Shown here: positions 7,007 through 13,808 of the stretch, piece by piece | Layout: each line of letters begins with the position of its first letter | Position numbering within the stretch: position 1 is the stretch's first letter | Assembly (NCBI GenBank): GCA_964414185.1 | Contig: CAYPVK010000017.1 | Location: 1 to 14,232, forward strand | Length of the DNA stretch: 14,232 bases | Origin: UBA7488 sp964414185 | GTDB taxonomy: Bacteria > Pseudomonadota > Alphaproteobacteria > CAAHEQ01 > UBA3637 | Direction of reading: 5' to 3' | Position numbers and translations under genes: made by a program | The notes under the pieces: generated by a model | Seen by the model: the letters and a program-made list of their open reading frames with translations, nothing else | Database searches by the model: none | Told to the model about the DNA's origin: nothing

Positions 7007-7897
7007 TTACGGGCATAGTTGACGTTTTTTTTCTTGTAAAAAATCGTCCGTCAACAAACCGGCTTTTGCATTGTTTTCAATCATTTTTTCAATTAACGCG
7101 CATGAGGGTTTCGGTGTGCCCGACCAATCAATGCCGTAACGTTTGAAAAATTCTTTCGATACACGTGCTCTGTTGACCGATTGTTGAATGTAATAAGCGT
7201 GCGAATTTTCGCTATGATAGCGCACAGCCACGACAACATCATGCGTGCGGATGATTTTTCCGCCGGCAAAAATGATTTGTTTGAAAAAATCGTAATCTTC
7301 CGATGCTTTATAATTCATTTTATAATGAATGTTGTTTTGTGTTAAAAATGAATGCCTGATCATTGTTTGCGGATTGCCGATAACATTGTCAAAATGCATT
7401 CTGAATATAATTTCCTGCGGATCCGTGATCCGTTTCCAAACCTTGCCGTTTGATATATTTTTCGTCATGCCGACAACAACCGCAATTTCGGGATTTTTAT
7501 CCATAAAATCAATTTGCTTTTGCAACCGTTCCGGTACGGACCAATCGTCGGAATCCATAACGGCAATGTACTTTCCGCGAGCGGCATCCAACCCGCGTTG
7601 CCGCGAATAAGCTATCCCTTTGTTCTTTTCGTTGCGCAATATGCGAATGCGTTTGTCTTTGTCGGCATATTCTTTCAACAAGCGTGCGGTATCGTCCGTC
7701 GAACCGTCGTCAACAATAATGAATTCAAAATCTTTGTATGTTTGCCACAAAATCGAATTTATCGCACGCGGTAACAATTCGGCACGGTTATAGGTCGGCA
7801 TAATAACGGAAATTTTTGGTTCGGACAAATAAATGCCTGTTTTGAAAGAAACAATTAAAACGCCGATGTAAAAACAAATTTTTGGTAATTTTTTCAT
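7007..7897 (-). CDS. Membrane-anchored GT2-family glycosyltransferase
   Basis: This 296-residue protein is a GT-A fold family 2 glycosyltransferase. Landmarks: the ISVIMPTYNR start of the fold (29-38), FIIVDDGSTDDT (59-70) for nucleotide binding, the DSDD metal-binding motif (115-118), and an SEDYDFF acceptor-side segment (199-205) with the likely catalytic acid. A hydrophobic stretch at 7-24 precedes the catalytic domain and should anchor it in the inner membrane with the enzyme in the cytoplasm, although it could be misread as a signal peptide. It is the third gene of a minus-strand operon. Its ATG abuts the stop of the FtsB-like gene and has only a weak AAGG about 17 bases upstream, so it probably depends on translational coupling. 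The sugar and acceptor are unknown; a surface polysaccharide or glycolipid is the usual target. It converges on the 145-residue gene with 13 bases between and no clear terminator. Confidence 0.88.
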   Translation of the reverse strand: MKKLPKICFYIGVLIVSFKTGIYLSEPKISVIMPTYNRAELLPRAINSILWQTYKDFEFIIVDDGSTDDTARLLKEYADKDKRIRILRNEKNKGIAYSRQRGLDAARGKYIAVMDSDDWSVPERLQKQIDFMDKNPEIAVVVGMTKNISNGKVWKRITDPQEIIFRMHFDNVIGNPQTMIRHSFLTQNNIHYKMNYKASEDYDFFKQIIFAGGKIIRTHDVVVAVRYHSENSHAYYIQQSVNRARVSKEFFKRYGIDWSGTPKPSCALIEKMIENNAKAGLLTDDFLQEKKRQLCP

Positions 7898-8194
7898 TTA
7901 TTTCAATATAACCTTATCACCGGGTTTCCCCATGTTAAGTACGCGTATCGCCGATTCTTCCAAACGGTCCAAATCCAAAGAATTCGGAGATAATGAACGT
8001 ACTTTTTTGCGCAATAAATCTTTTTCGGCGGCCGTATCCGCAGCGATTTGCGTCGCCAGTGCAATTTCCGTTTTTAATTGTTCCATACGTTTAAGCCCGC
8101 GCGCGCCTTGCACGGCATGATAACAAAAATAAACGGTAATCAGCGCGCATATCGCCATAATAACGTAAGAACGCGGTTGAGTGGGCAATTTCAT
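7898..8194 (-). CDS. FtsB/DivIC-like septum formation initiator protein
   Basis: This 98-residue bitopic protein has a short cytoplasmic N-terminus, one membrane helix (about 10-28), a coiled coil (about 35-68) and a small C-terminal segment containing SLDLDRLEE (72-80). This matches the alphaproteobacterial septum-formation-initiator family (FtsB/DivIC, PF04977), which joins FtsL and FtsQ in the divisome and helps to activate septal peptidoglycan synthesis. The GARGL after the helix and the Asp-Leu-Asp followed by acidic residues are typical of the alphaproteobacterial form. Its ATG overlaps the TGA of the diguanylate cyclase gene by 4 bases (8191-8194), with GGAGG ten bases upstream (8205-8209). 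In most alphaproteobacteria I would expect this gene near eno and the pyruvate dehydrogenase genes, so its place here is unusual. I leave the symbol empty because orthology to E. coli ftsB is only family-level. Confidence 0.82.
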   Translation of the reverse strand: MKLPTQPRSYVIMAICALITVYFCYHAVQGARGLKRMEQLKTEIALATQIAADTAAEKDLLRKKVRSLSPNSLDLDRLEESAIRVLNMGKPGDKVILK

Positions 8195-9963
8195 CGGGGC
8201 GTATCCTCCGTAACGGGCGATTCGGCTTGTGAATTCGGCATATCATCCGATGTTTCGTTGCCTTGTTCGAAATTATTTTCACCGTCGGCAGGTTCGTTGA
8301 TTTTTGTTTTTTCGGAAATATCTTGCGCATTGCCGTTTTGTTCAACCGTTTGCGTTGTTTCATCGGAAACGTCGGCAACCGTTTTTGAATCGGCGTGTTC
8401 TTTTTTGTTTTCTTTCATATGCGGCACATAAAATGTCGATTTGTTTCGGCCGTTTGTTTTTGAAGCATATAATGCCATGTCGGCTTCTTTGATTTGTGTG
8501 TCGATGGAACCGTGTTGGGTAGATGACAAACCTAACGATATTGTAACGGTGATATGATATTCTCCCGCATTGATTTGCGCATTTTTTACTCCCATGCGGA
8601 TACGTTCGGCAACGCGCCAAGCTTCCGTTGCCGTCGTATGCGGTAAAAATATAACAAATTCTTCGCCGCCGAAACGTGCCAAAATATCGGAAATACGCAA
8701 AGATGATTGCAGTATCCAAGCAATGTGTTTCAAAACCACATCCCCCGCGTCATGCCCATAGGTATCGTTAACCTTTTTAAAATGGTCGATATCAATCATC
8801 ATTGTGCAAAACGGTGTGCCGTACCGTATTGCCGAATCCATTTGGGATTTGACCATTGTTTCAAATTGCCGACGGTTGTACAAGCCCGTCAACGGATCGG
8901 TGGATGCTTGGGTAAATAAAGCTTCTTCCTTTTGTTTTTGGGTGGTTGTATCTTTAAACGTGGTGTATAATGCCAATTCGCCGTCCAAATCAATAATGCG
9001 TGTAGATAAATCCAGCCAGAATGTTTGATTCAAAGGTTCTTTCCTGAATTGAACTTCAAACGAATGAATCACGGTTTCGCGTTTAATGCGGGCAAGCAAT
9101 TCCAACCGTTTGGCGGAATCAACAAAATAATCTGAAAATTTAAAGTTGTTGATTTCATCATCTTTGATATCAAACAGTTTTTGTGCAACGGGGTTAATAT
9201 GGATAATGCTGTCATCCACCAGGCGGGTTAATAAAACGGGGAAAGGGGATGAATCCAAAATTAAATCGCGGCGCGCTTTTTCGGCAGCCAAATTATGTTC
9301 CAATGTTTGCGAATAAACATCCAAAATGCTGATTTGTGTAATCAATGACAGAATAAATACGGCGACATAAACGGCACTTTGATACACCCATGATTGGTAT
9401 CCGAATTCAAAAATGGATTGAAAATAGTAAAATCCAAGTAATATAAAACCGAATCTGAGTGTACGCAAAGCATGGATATGCCGGTTGGTTTTCAGCATAA
9501 TCAACGACAGCCCGACGATTAAAAACGTAGCGGAAATGTAAATGTGGGACAGGTAAACCAGCAATCCCGATATTTTACCCGAAAATTGGACGGCGACGGC
9601 ACCGCCCGCCAACAATAACGTACAGGCAACGGCAAAATACATGCCGGTAAACAACAAACGTGCCGCTTGCAAAATGCCGGTAAAAAAGAAAGCCGCCGCG
9701 ATGCAGATGAAAATTAAATTAATCCACGTGTAAACAAGTTCGCTTTGCGCCAGCTGCGGGCTGTACAGGGCAAGCAGGCTCAACGCAATCAAAACGACGC
9801 TTTTGACGGCAATTGTCCCAAAACCGCAACTTAAAGATAATAAGCCTTCTTTAATCGTGCTGCGCCGATAAAACAGGCTGATGGTAATGGCCAACAATGT
9901 CGAACCGATTAATTCGACGCCGTACCGTTCAAACACTTGCACCAAAAAATCCAATTGCTCCAT
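8191..9963 (-). CDS. Membrane PAS-GGDEF diguanylate cyclase
   Basis: This 590-residue protein should make cyclic di-GMP from two GTP at the inner membrane. The first 215 residues hold about seven hydrophobic helices (near 15-35, 50-68, 78-98, 106-126, 132-156, 168-188 and 192-214), a sensor array I cannot assign to a named family. A linker helix leads to a PAS domain (about 232-345). The GGDEF domain runs from about 350 to 512: DPLTGLYNRR (356-365), the metal-binding DIDHFKKVND (391-400), and an intact active site GGEEF (432-436). RISD (423-426) lies five residues before it, the canonical RxxD product-inhibition site. The last 75 or so residues are acidic, Thr/Asn/Gln/Glu-rich and probably disordered. 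The start has CAAGGG eight bases upstream and a good promoter. It is the first gene of the operon with ftsB-like and GT2 genes. Confidence 0.92.
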   Translation of the reverse strand: MEQLDFLVQVFERYGVELIGSTLLAITISLFYRRSTIKEGLLSLSCGFGTIAVKSVVLIALSLLALYSPQLAQSELVYTWINLIFICIAAAFFFTGILQAARLLFTGMYFAVACTLLLAGGAVAVQFSGKISGLLVYLSHIYISATFLIVGLSLIMLKTNRHIHALRTLRFGFILLGFYYFQSIFEFGYQSWVYQSAVYVAVFILSLITQISILDVYSQTLEHNLAAEKARRDLILDSSPFPVLLTRLVDDSIIHINPVAQKLFDIKDDEINNFKFSDYFVDSAKRLELLARIKRETVIHSFEVQFRKEPLNQTFWLDLSTRIIDLDGELALYTTFKDTTTQKQKEEALFTQASTDPLTGLYNRRQFETMVKSQMDSAIRYGTPFCTMMIDIDHFKKVNDTYGHDAGDVVLKHIAWILQSSLRISDILARFGGEEFVIFLPHTTATEAWRVAERIRMGVKNAQINAGEYHITVTISLGLSSTQHGSIDTQIKEADMALYASKTNGRNKSTFYVPHMKENKKEHADSKTVADVSDETTQTVEQNGNAQDISEKTKINEPADGENNFEQGNETSDDMPNSQAESPVTEDTPR

Positions 9964-10053
9964 AATTTGCCCTTGAAATTAAAGCTTCATACACTTTCAC
10001 TTCATCTTAGAGTAAAAAAAATCAAAAGGGAAGAAAAAATTAAGGGTGAAGTG

Positions 10054-10082
10054 TTGCAAAATACGATTGTATGAACTATATA
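10054..10082 (+). promoter_or_regulatory. Promoter for dnaK
   Basis: TTGCAA (10054-10059) and TATATA (10077-10082) are 17 bases apart. The predicted start, near 10089, gives a leader of about 190 bases. The boxes look like sigma-70 rather than the alphaproteobacterial heat-shock (RpoH) pattern of CTTG plus a C-rich -10. They overlap the minus-strand promoter of the diguanylate cyclase. Confidence 0.5.
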
Positions 10083-10094
10083 AAGCTTAATCAA
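10066..10094 (-). promoter_or_regulatory. Promoter for the diguanylate cyclase-ftsB-GT2 operon
   Basis: On the minus strand TTGATT (10094-10089) and TACAAT (10071-10066) are 17 bases apart, giving a predicted start near 10059 and a leader of about 96 bases. The -10 box sits inside the spacer of the plus-strand dnaK promoter, and the dnaK -10 sits inside this spacer. Confidence 0.5.
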
Positions 10095-10279
10095 AAGGCA
10101 TGTTTTTGATTTTAATACGTTAAATTTCGGTGTATACTGAAGTATTACATATTGAATGTATTAAGATTTTTGCTTTTTGCGGGTTGTTTGCCATAACAAA
10201 TCGAACAAAAAACGGCAACCGCATTTATGGCGCAAAACATGTAAAAAAAATGTTGCTAACAACAAAGGAGAAAAAAGAT

Positions 10280-12199
10280 ATGAGTAAAATTTTGGGAATT
10301 GACTTGGGTACGACCAACTCGTGTATGGCCATCATGGATGGCAAAGACGGCAAAGTTTTGGAAAACCGCGAAGGCGCCAGAACGACTCCGTCAATGATTG
10401 CTTTTACGACAAAAGACGAACGTTTGGTCGGCAGCCCCGCAAAACGTCAAGCCGTTACAAATCCGGAAGGGACTTTGTTTGCGATTAAACGTCTTATCGG
10501 TCGCCGTTTTAATGATAAAATGGTTGAACGCGATAAAGAATTGGTGCCGTATCATATCGTCAGCGGCGAAAACGGCGACGCTTGGGTAGAAGTGCACGGC
10601 AAAAAATATGCGCCGGCACAAATTTCCGCTTTCGTGTTGCAAAAATTAAAAGAAGATGCCGAAAGCTATTTGGGCGAAAAAATTACCGAAGCCATTATCA
10701 CGGTGCCGGCATATTTTGACGATGCCCAACGCCAAGCCACGCGCGATGCCGGCAAAATTGCGGGATTGGACGTGTTGCGTATCATCAACGAACCGACGGC
10801 GGCGGCTTTGGCCTATGGCATGGATCAAAAAAAATCCGGCTTGATTGCCGTATATGATTTGGGCGGCGGTACGTTTGACGTTTCCATTTTGGAAATCGGC
10901 GACGGTGTTTTCGAAGTAAAATCCACGAACGGCGATACGTTCTTGGGCGGCGAAGATTTTGATGCCCGTGTGATGGATTATTTGGCCGATGAATTTAAAA
11001 AGGAACAAGGCATTGATTTGCGCCAAGACCGCATGGCTTTGCAACGGTTGAAAGAAGCCGCCGAAAAAGCGAAAATTGAATTGTCTTCCGCGTCGTCGAC
11101 CGATATCAATTTGCCGTTTATCACGGCCGATGCGTCGGGTCCGAAACATTTGAACATTACGTTGACGCGCGCCAAATTGGAATTGTTGGTTGAAGATTTG
11201 TTGCAACGAACCAAAGGCCCGATGGAAAAAGCTTTGAAAGATGCGGGCGTTTCCACGTCTCAAATCGATGAAGTGATTTTGGTCGGCGGTATGACACGTA
11301 TGCCGAAAGTCCAAGAAATCGTTAAAAACTTCTTTGGTAAAGAACCGCACAAAGGCGTAAACCCCGATGAAGTTGTCGCGATGGGTGCCGCTATCCAAGG
11401 CGGCGTGCTTAAAGGCGACGTGAAGGATGTTTTGTTGCTTGACGTAACGCCGTTATCCTTGGGTATTGAAACGTTGGGCGGCGTGTTTACGCGTTTGATT
11501 GACCGTAACACAACGATTCCGACGAAAAAATCGCAAGTTTTCTCAACGGCCGAAGACGGGCAAACTGCCGTGACCATTCGCGTCTTCCAAGGCGAACGCG
11601 AAATGGCGCGCGACAATAAATTGCTCGGCCAATTTGATTTGGTCGGTATTCCGCCGGCGCCGCGCGGCATGCCGCAAATTGAAGTGTCCTTTGACATTGA
11701 CGCCAACGGTATCGTGAACGTATCGGCCAAAGACAAGGCGACGAACAAAGAACAAACGATTCGCATTCAAGCGTCGGGCGGTTTGAAAGATGAAGATATC
11801 GATAAAATGGTCAAAGAAGCCGAAGCGCACGCCGAAGAGGATAAAAAGATTAAAGCGGCCGTTGAAGCGCGCAACCATGCCGATGCGTTGATTCACACGA
11901 CGGAAAAATCTTTGAAAGAAAACGGCGATAAAATCGGCCAAGCGGATAAAGACGCCATTGAAGCGGCCTTGTCTGATTTAAAAGGGTCGTTGGATTCCAA
12001 TGACGCCGAACAAATTAAGGCCAAGACGGACGCTTTGGTCCAAGCTTCAATGAAAATGGGCGAAGCGATGTACAAAGACGCAGGCGCAGCTGGCGCGACG
12101 GGAGCCGAAGCGGGCGCCGGCGCCGAACAAGCCCAAGGCCAAGGCGGTTCTGCCGACGAAGGCGTTGTCGACGCCGATTTTGAAGAAGTCAAAAAATAA
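10280..12199 (+). CDS. dnaK: Chaperone DnaK (Hsp70)
   Basis: This 639-residue cytoplasmic Hsp70 binds unfolded segments in an ATP-driven cycle with DnaJ and GrpE. ATPase landmarks: GIDLGTTN (6-13), catalytic K70 in AIKRLIG, VPAYFDD (142-148), NEPTAAALAYG (170-180), DLGGGTFD (193-200) with the conserved threonine T198, and VGGMTRMP near 334-341. The hydrophobic interdomain linker DVLLLDVTPLSLG follows near 385, then the substrate-binding domain and the helical lid. A Gly/Ala-rich tail near 605-625 leads to the acidic end DADFEEVKK. Length agrees with the family (E. coli 638). The start at 10280 has AAAGGAG at 10264-10270. A reading frame open from 10130 would add 50 residues with no counterpart in DnaK, and the GIDLGTTN motif falls at its usual place only with this start. 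dnaJ follows 302 bases on with its own promoter. Confidence 0.98.
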   Translation: MSKILGIDLGTTNSCMAIMDGKDGKVLENREGARTTPSMIAFTTKDERLVGSPAKRQAVTNPEGTLFAIKRLIGRRFNDKMVERDKELVPYHIVSGENGDAWVEVHGKKYAPAQISAFVLQKLKEDAESYLGEKITEAIITVPAYFDDAQRQATRDAGKIAGLDVLRIINEPTAAALAYGMDQKKSGLIAVYDLGGGTFDVSILEIGDGVFEVKSTNGDTFLGGEDFDARVMDYLADEFKKEQGIDLRQDRMALQRLKEAAEKAKIELSSASSTDINLPFITADASGPKHLNITLTRAKLELLVEDLLQRTKGPMEKALKDAGVSTSQIDEVILVGGMTRMPKVQEIVKNFFGKEPHKGVNPDEVVAMGAAIQGGVLKGDVKDVLLLDVTPLSLGIETLGGVFTRLIDRNTTIPTKKSQVFSTAEDGQTAVTIRVFQGEREMARDNKLLGQFDLVGIPPAPRGMPQIEVSFDIDANGIVNVSAKDKATNKEQTIRIQASGGLKDEDIDKMVKEAEAHAEEDKKIKAAVEARNHADALIHTTEKSLKENGDKIGQADKDAIEAALSDLKGSLDSNDAEQIKAKTDALVQASMKMGEAMYKDAGAAGATGAEAGAGAEQAQGQGGSADEGVVDADFEEVKK

Positions 12200-12226
12200 G
12201 TAACCGTATTTTTGTCTGACATGGGA

Positions 12227-12252
12227 ATGGGAGCCTCGCAAAAGGCTCCCAT
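12227..12252 (+). terminator. Hairpin after dnaK, possibly a weak terminator or RNA stabiliser
   Basis: ATGGGAGCCT (12227-12236) pairs perfectly with AGGCTCCCAT (12243-12252) around a 6-base loop. No T-run follows, so it is not a classical intrinsic terminator. It could slow polymerase, protect the dnaK mRNA 3' end and lower read-through into dnaJ. Confidence 0.45.
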
Positions 12253-12412
12253 CTGACGATGAAAACGCTTCCTTAAAAAACGGGAAATTAACCCTTCAGC
12301 CGTTTAAACGGGCAGCCTTTGTTTTCATCCGAACCGATATTTTGCCGCAAATGCGACTCTTAAGGCGGGCAGCGTATGATATATACAAACCGGTGTGTTT
12401 TCGCTGTTTTAC

Positions 12413-12441
12413 TTGACTTTGCGGGCATAAAGTCTTATGCT
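12413..12441 (+). promoter_or_regulatory. Promoter for dnaJ
   Basis: TTGACT (12413-12418, within ACTTGACT) and TATGCT (12436-12441) are 17 bases apart. The start would be near 12448, leaving a leader of about 54 bases. The CTTGAC box could also serve an alphaproteobacterial heat-shock sigma factor, but the -10 box is not the C-rich form. Confidence 0.5.
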
Positions 12442-12501
12442 GGACATTGAAAGTTCATTGATATCGGGACTTATTAGTTACCCCTATAAAGGAATAAAAA
12501 A

Positions 12502-13641
12502 GTGAGCAAACAAGATTACTATGAATTATTGGGTGTTTCCAAAACGGCGACGGCCGAAGAAATTAAACGCGCCTTTCGAAGCAAAGCCAAAGATTGCCAT
12601 CCCGACCACCACCCCGGGGATAAGGAAGCCGAAAGAAAATTCAAAGAATTGGGCGAAGCTTATGAAGTTTTAAAAGACGAACAAAAGCGCGCGGCTTATG
12701 ACCGTTTCGGGCATGACGCTTTTGCCAACGGTATGGGCGGCAACGGCGGTGGATTCGGAGGATTTAACGGATTCGGCGGGTTTAATTTTGCCGATTCGGG
12801 ATTTGAAGATATTTTCGAACAAATGTTTTCGGGATTCGCGGGTCAAACGCGCCAAGGCCGCAAAAAAAACGTGCGCGGCGAAGATGTGCGCAAGGATTTG
12901 ACAATAACTTTGGAAGAAGCTTATGCCGGCATTAAAAAGCCCGTTACGGTTGATACGTACGTTAAATGTGCCGATTGCAGCGGTAAAGGCGGCAAATCGT
13001 CGGAAACGTGTCCGCATTGCGGCGGCCGCGGGCGTGTTCGCCAACGCCAAGGTTTTTTTGTAATGGAAACGGATTGCGCCGCTTGCCAAGGGACGGGGCA
13101 AATTGTCAAAGACCTGTGTGATAAATGTAAAGGGAGCGGGCGCGTCCGCAAAAAACGTACGTTACAAGTCGATATTCCCCGCGGCGTGGATTCGGGTATT
13201 CGCATGCGTTTGGCGGGTGAAGGAAATGCAGGATTGCGCGGTGGCACGGCCGGTGATTTATATGTGTTTTTGACCGTTGAAGAACATGATATTTTCCGCC
13301 GTCACGGCGACGATTTGCATCTTGAAATGCCGATTTCATTTACTCAGGCAGCTTTAGGGGCAACGGTTGATATTCCGACTATTGACGGAATCGGCGAAAA
13401 ATATGAAATTAAAGCCGGTACGCAAACAGGTATGCAAATTAAAATCAAGGGTAAGGGTATGCCTGTATTACGTGAAGGAATTTTCGGCGATTTATATGTG
13501 ACGTTTAAGGTAACAACGCCTAAAAATTTAACGGCTAAAGAAAAAGAATTGTTGAAAGAATTTGCCGTGTTGCGTGGAGATGATGTATCCGAATGCACAG
13601 ATTTTTTGTGTAAAATTAAACGCTTTCTAAGCGGTGAATAA
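12502..13641 (+). CDS. dnaJ: Chaperone DnaJ (type I Hsp40)
   Basis: This 379-residue co-chaperone stimulates DnaK ATPase and delivers unfolded proteins. The J domain (about 4-68) keeps HPD at 33-35. A Gly/Phe-rich stretch covers about 75-110. Four zinc-binding CxxCxGxG repeats follow: CADCSGKG, CPHCGGRG, CAACQGTG and CDKCKGSG, all cysteines present, so two zinc ions are expected. Two beta-barrel substrate-binding domains complete the protein, with KGKGMP and GDLYV segments near 320-335. Length is typical (E. coli 376). Translation begins at GTG, with AAAGGA at 12488-12493 placed 8 bases upstream; no earlier ATG gives the J-domain start. Codon use in the last 100 or so codons is somewhat richer in A/T-ending triplets (TTA, GTA, CCT, GGA) than in the front part. 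It has its own promoter and is followed by a hairpin and a strong terminator. Confidence 0.97.
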   Translation: MSKQDYYELLGVSKTATAEEIKRAFRSKAKDCHPDHHPGDKEAERKFKELGEAYEVLKDEQKRAAYDRFGHDAFANGMGGNGGGFGGFNGFGGFNFADSGFEDIFEQMFSGFAGQTRQGRKKNVRGEDVRKDLTITLEEAYAGIKKPVTVDTYVKCADCSGKGGKSSETCPHCGGRGRVRQRQGFFVMETDCAACQGTGQIVKDLCDKCKGSGRVRKKRTLQVDIPRGVDSGIRMRLAGEGNAGLRGGTAGDLYVFLTVEEHDIFRRHGDDLHLEMPISFTQAALGATVDIPTIDGIGEKYEIKAGTQTGMQIKIKGKGMPVLREGIFGDLYVTFKVTTPKNLTAKEKELLKEFAVLRGDDVSECTDFLCKIKRFLSGE

Positions 13642-13646
13642 AATAT

Positions 13647-13663
13647 CCGCGAATTCTTCGCGG
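13647..13663 (+). other. Short GC hairpin just after dnaJ
   Basis: CCGCGAA (13647-13653) pairs with TTCGCGG (13657-13663) over a 3-base loop, 5 bases after the dnaJ stop. No T-run follows directly; a T-stretch appears about 25 bases later. It may stabilise the 3' end ahead of the main terminator. Confidence 0.4.
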
Positions 13664-13712
13664 TGTTGCGGTGAAGTGTTCCGATATTTTTTTAAATTAT
13701 TTTTGAAAATTA

Positions 13713-13750
13713 GATAAAAAAAGGAGGCATTTAAGCCCCCTTTTTTTATC
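13713..13750. terminator. Bidirectional intrinsic terminator
   Basis: GATAAAAAAAGGAGGC (13713-13728) pairs with GCCCCCTTTTTTTATC (13735-13750) with one A/C mismatch and a 6-base loop. The T7 tract on the right serves dnaJ, and the A7 tract on the left becomes a T-run for the minus-strand cysteine-rich gene ending at 13809. It is placed exactly between the two convergent genes. Confidence 0.85.
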
Positions 13751-13808
13751 ATCAGAAAACGGGCGACGATAAACGCCACCCGCTTTGGTTATCGGAAATG
13801 ATTCCGTT

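Larger units (their letters stand above)
9964..10279. other. Divergent regulatory region between diguanylate cyclase and dnaK
   Basis: The 316 bases carry interleaved promoters for both directions (10054-10094). CACTTCA (9998-10004) and TGAAGTG (10047-10053) form a 7-bp inverted repeat. A second possible -10 box for dnaK, TATACT, lies at 10133-10138 with no convincing -35. No CIRCE element (TTAGCACTC-N9-GAGTGCTAA) is present. The in-frame ATG at 10130 lies in the dnaK leader and is not credited as the start. Confidence 0.55.
12200..12501 (+). other. Non-coding gap between dnaK and dnaJ
   Basis: It holds a GC-rich hairpin (12227-12252), a perfect 12-bp palindrome CCGTTTAAACGG (12300-12311), a short direct repeat CGGGCAGC (at about 12309 and again at about 12366), and the dnaJ promoter (12413-12441). 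I find no credible small gene on either strand and recognise no RNA family. Confidence 0.5.

Noticed and set aside
6994..7050. Terminator between the convergent 145-residue gene and the GT2 gene
   Set aside because: Only weak A/T pairing (TTTTTT with AAAAAA near 7025-7045) inside the GT2 coding end is seen; no convincing stem in the 13-base gap.
10130..10279. Fifty-residue N-terminal extension of DnaK from an upstream in-frame ATG
   Set aside because: The extension has no DnaK counterpart and lies in the predicted leader; the ATG at 10280 has a strong ribosome site and places all motifs at family positions.
9964..10279. HrcA/CIRCE operator or clear RpoH promoter before dnaK
   Set aside because: No TTAGCACTC-N9-GAGTGCTAA or near copy is present, and the visible -35/-10 pairs fit sigma-70 better.
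10646..11398. Long antisense reading frame inside dnaK
   Set aside because: It is a shadow of the strongly biased dnaK codons, rich in Phe/Arg/Gln, with no ribosome site or family resemblance.
12253..12412. Possible structured non-coding RNA in the dnaK-dnaJ gap
   Set aside because: Apart from a 12-bp palindrome and a short direct repeat I could not build an extended fold or match a known RNA family.
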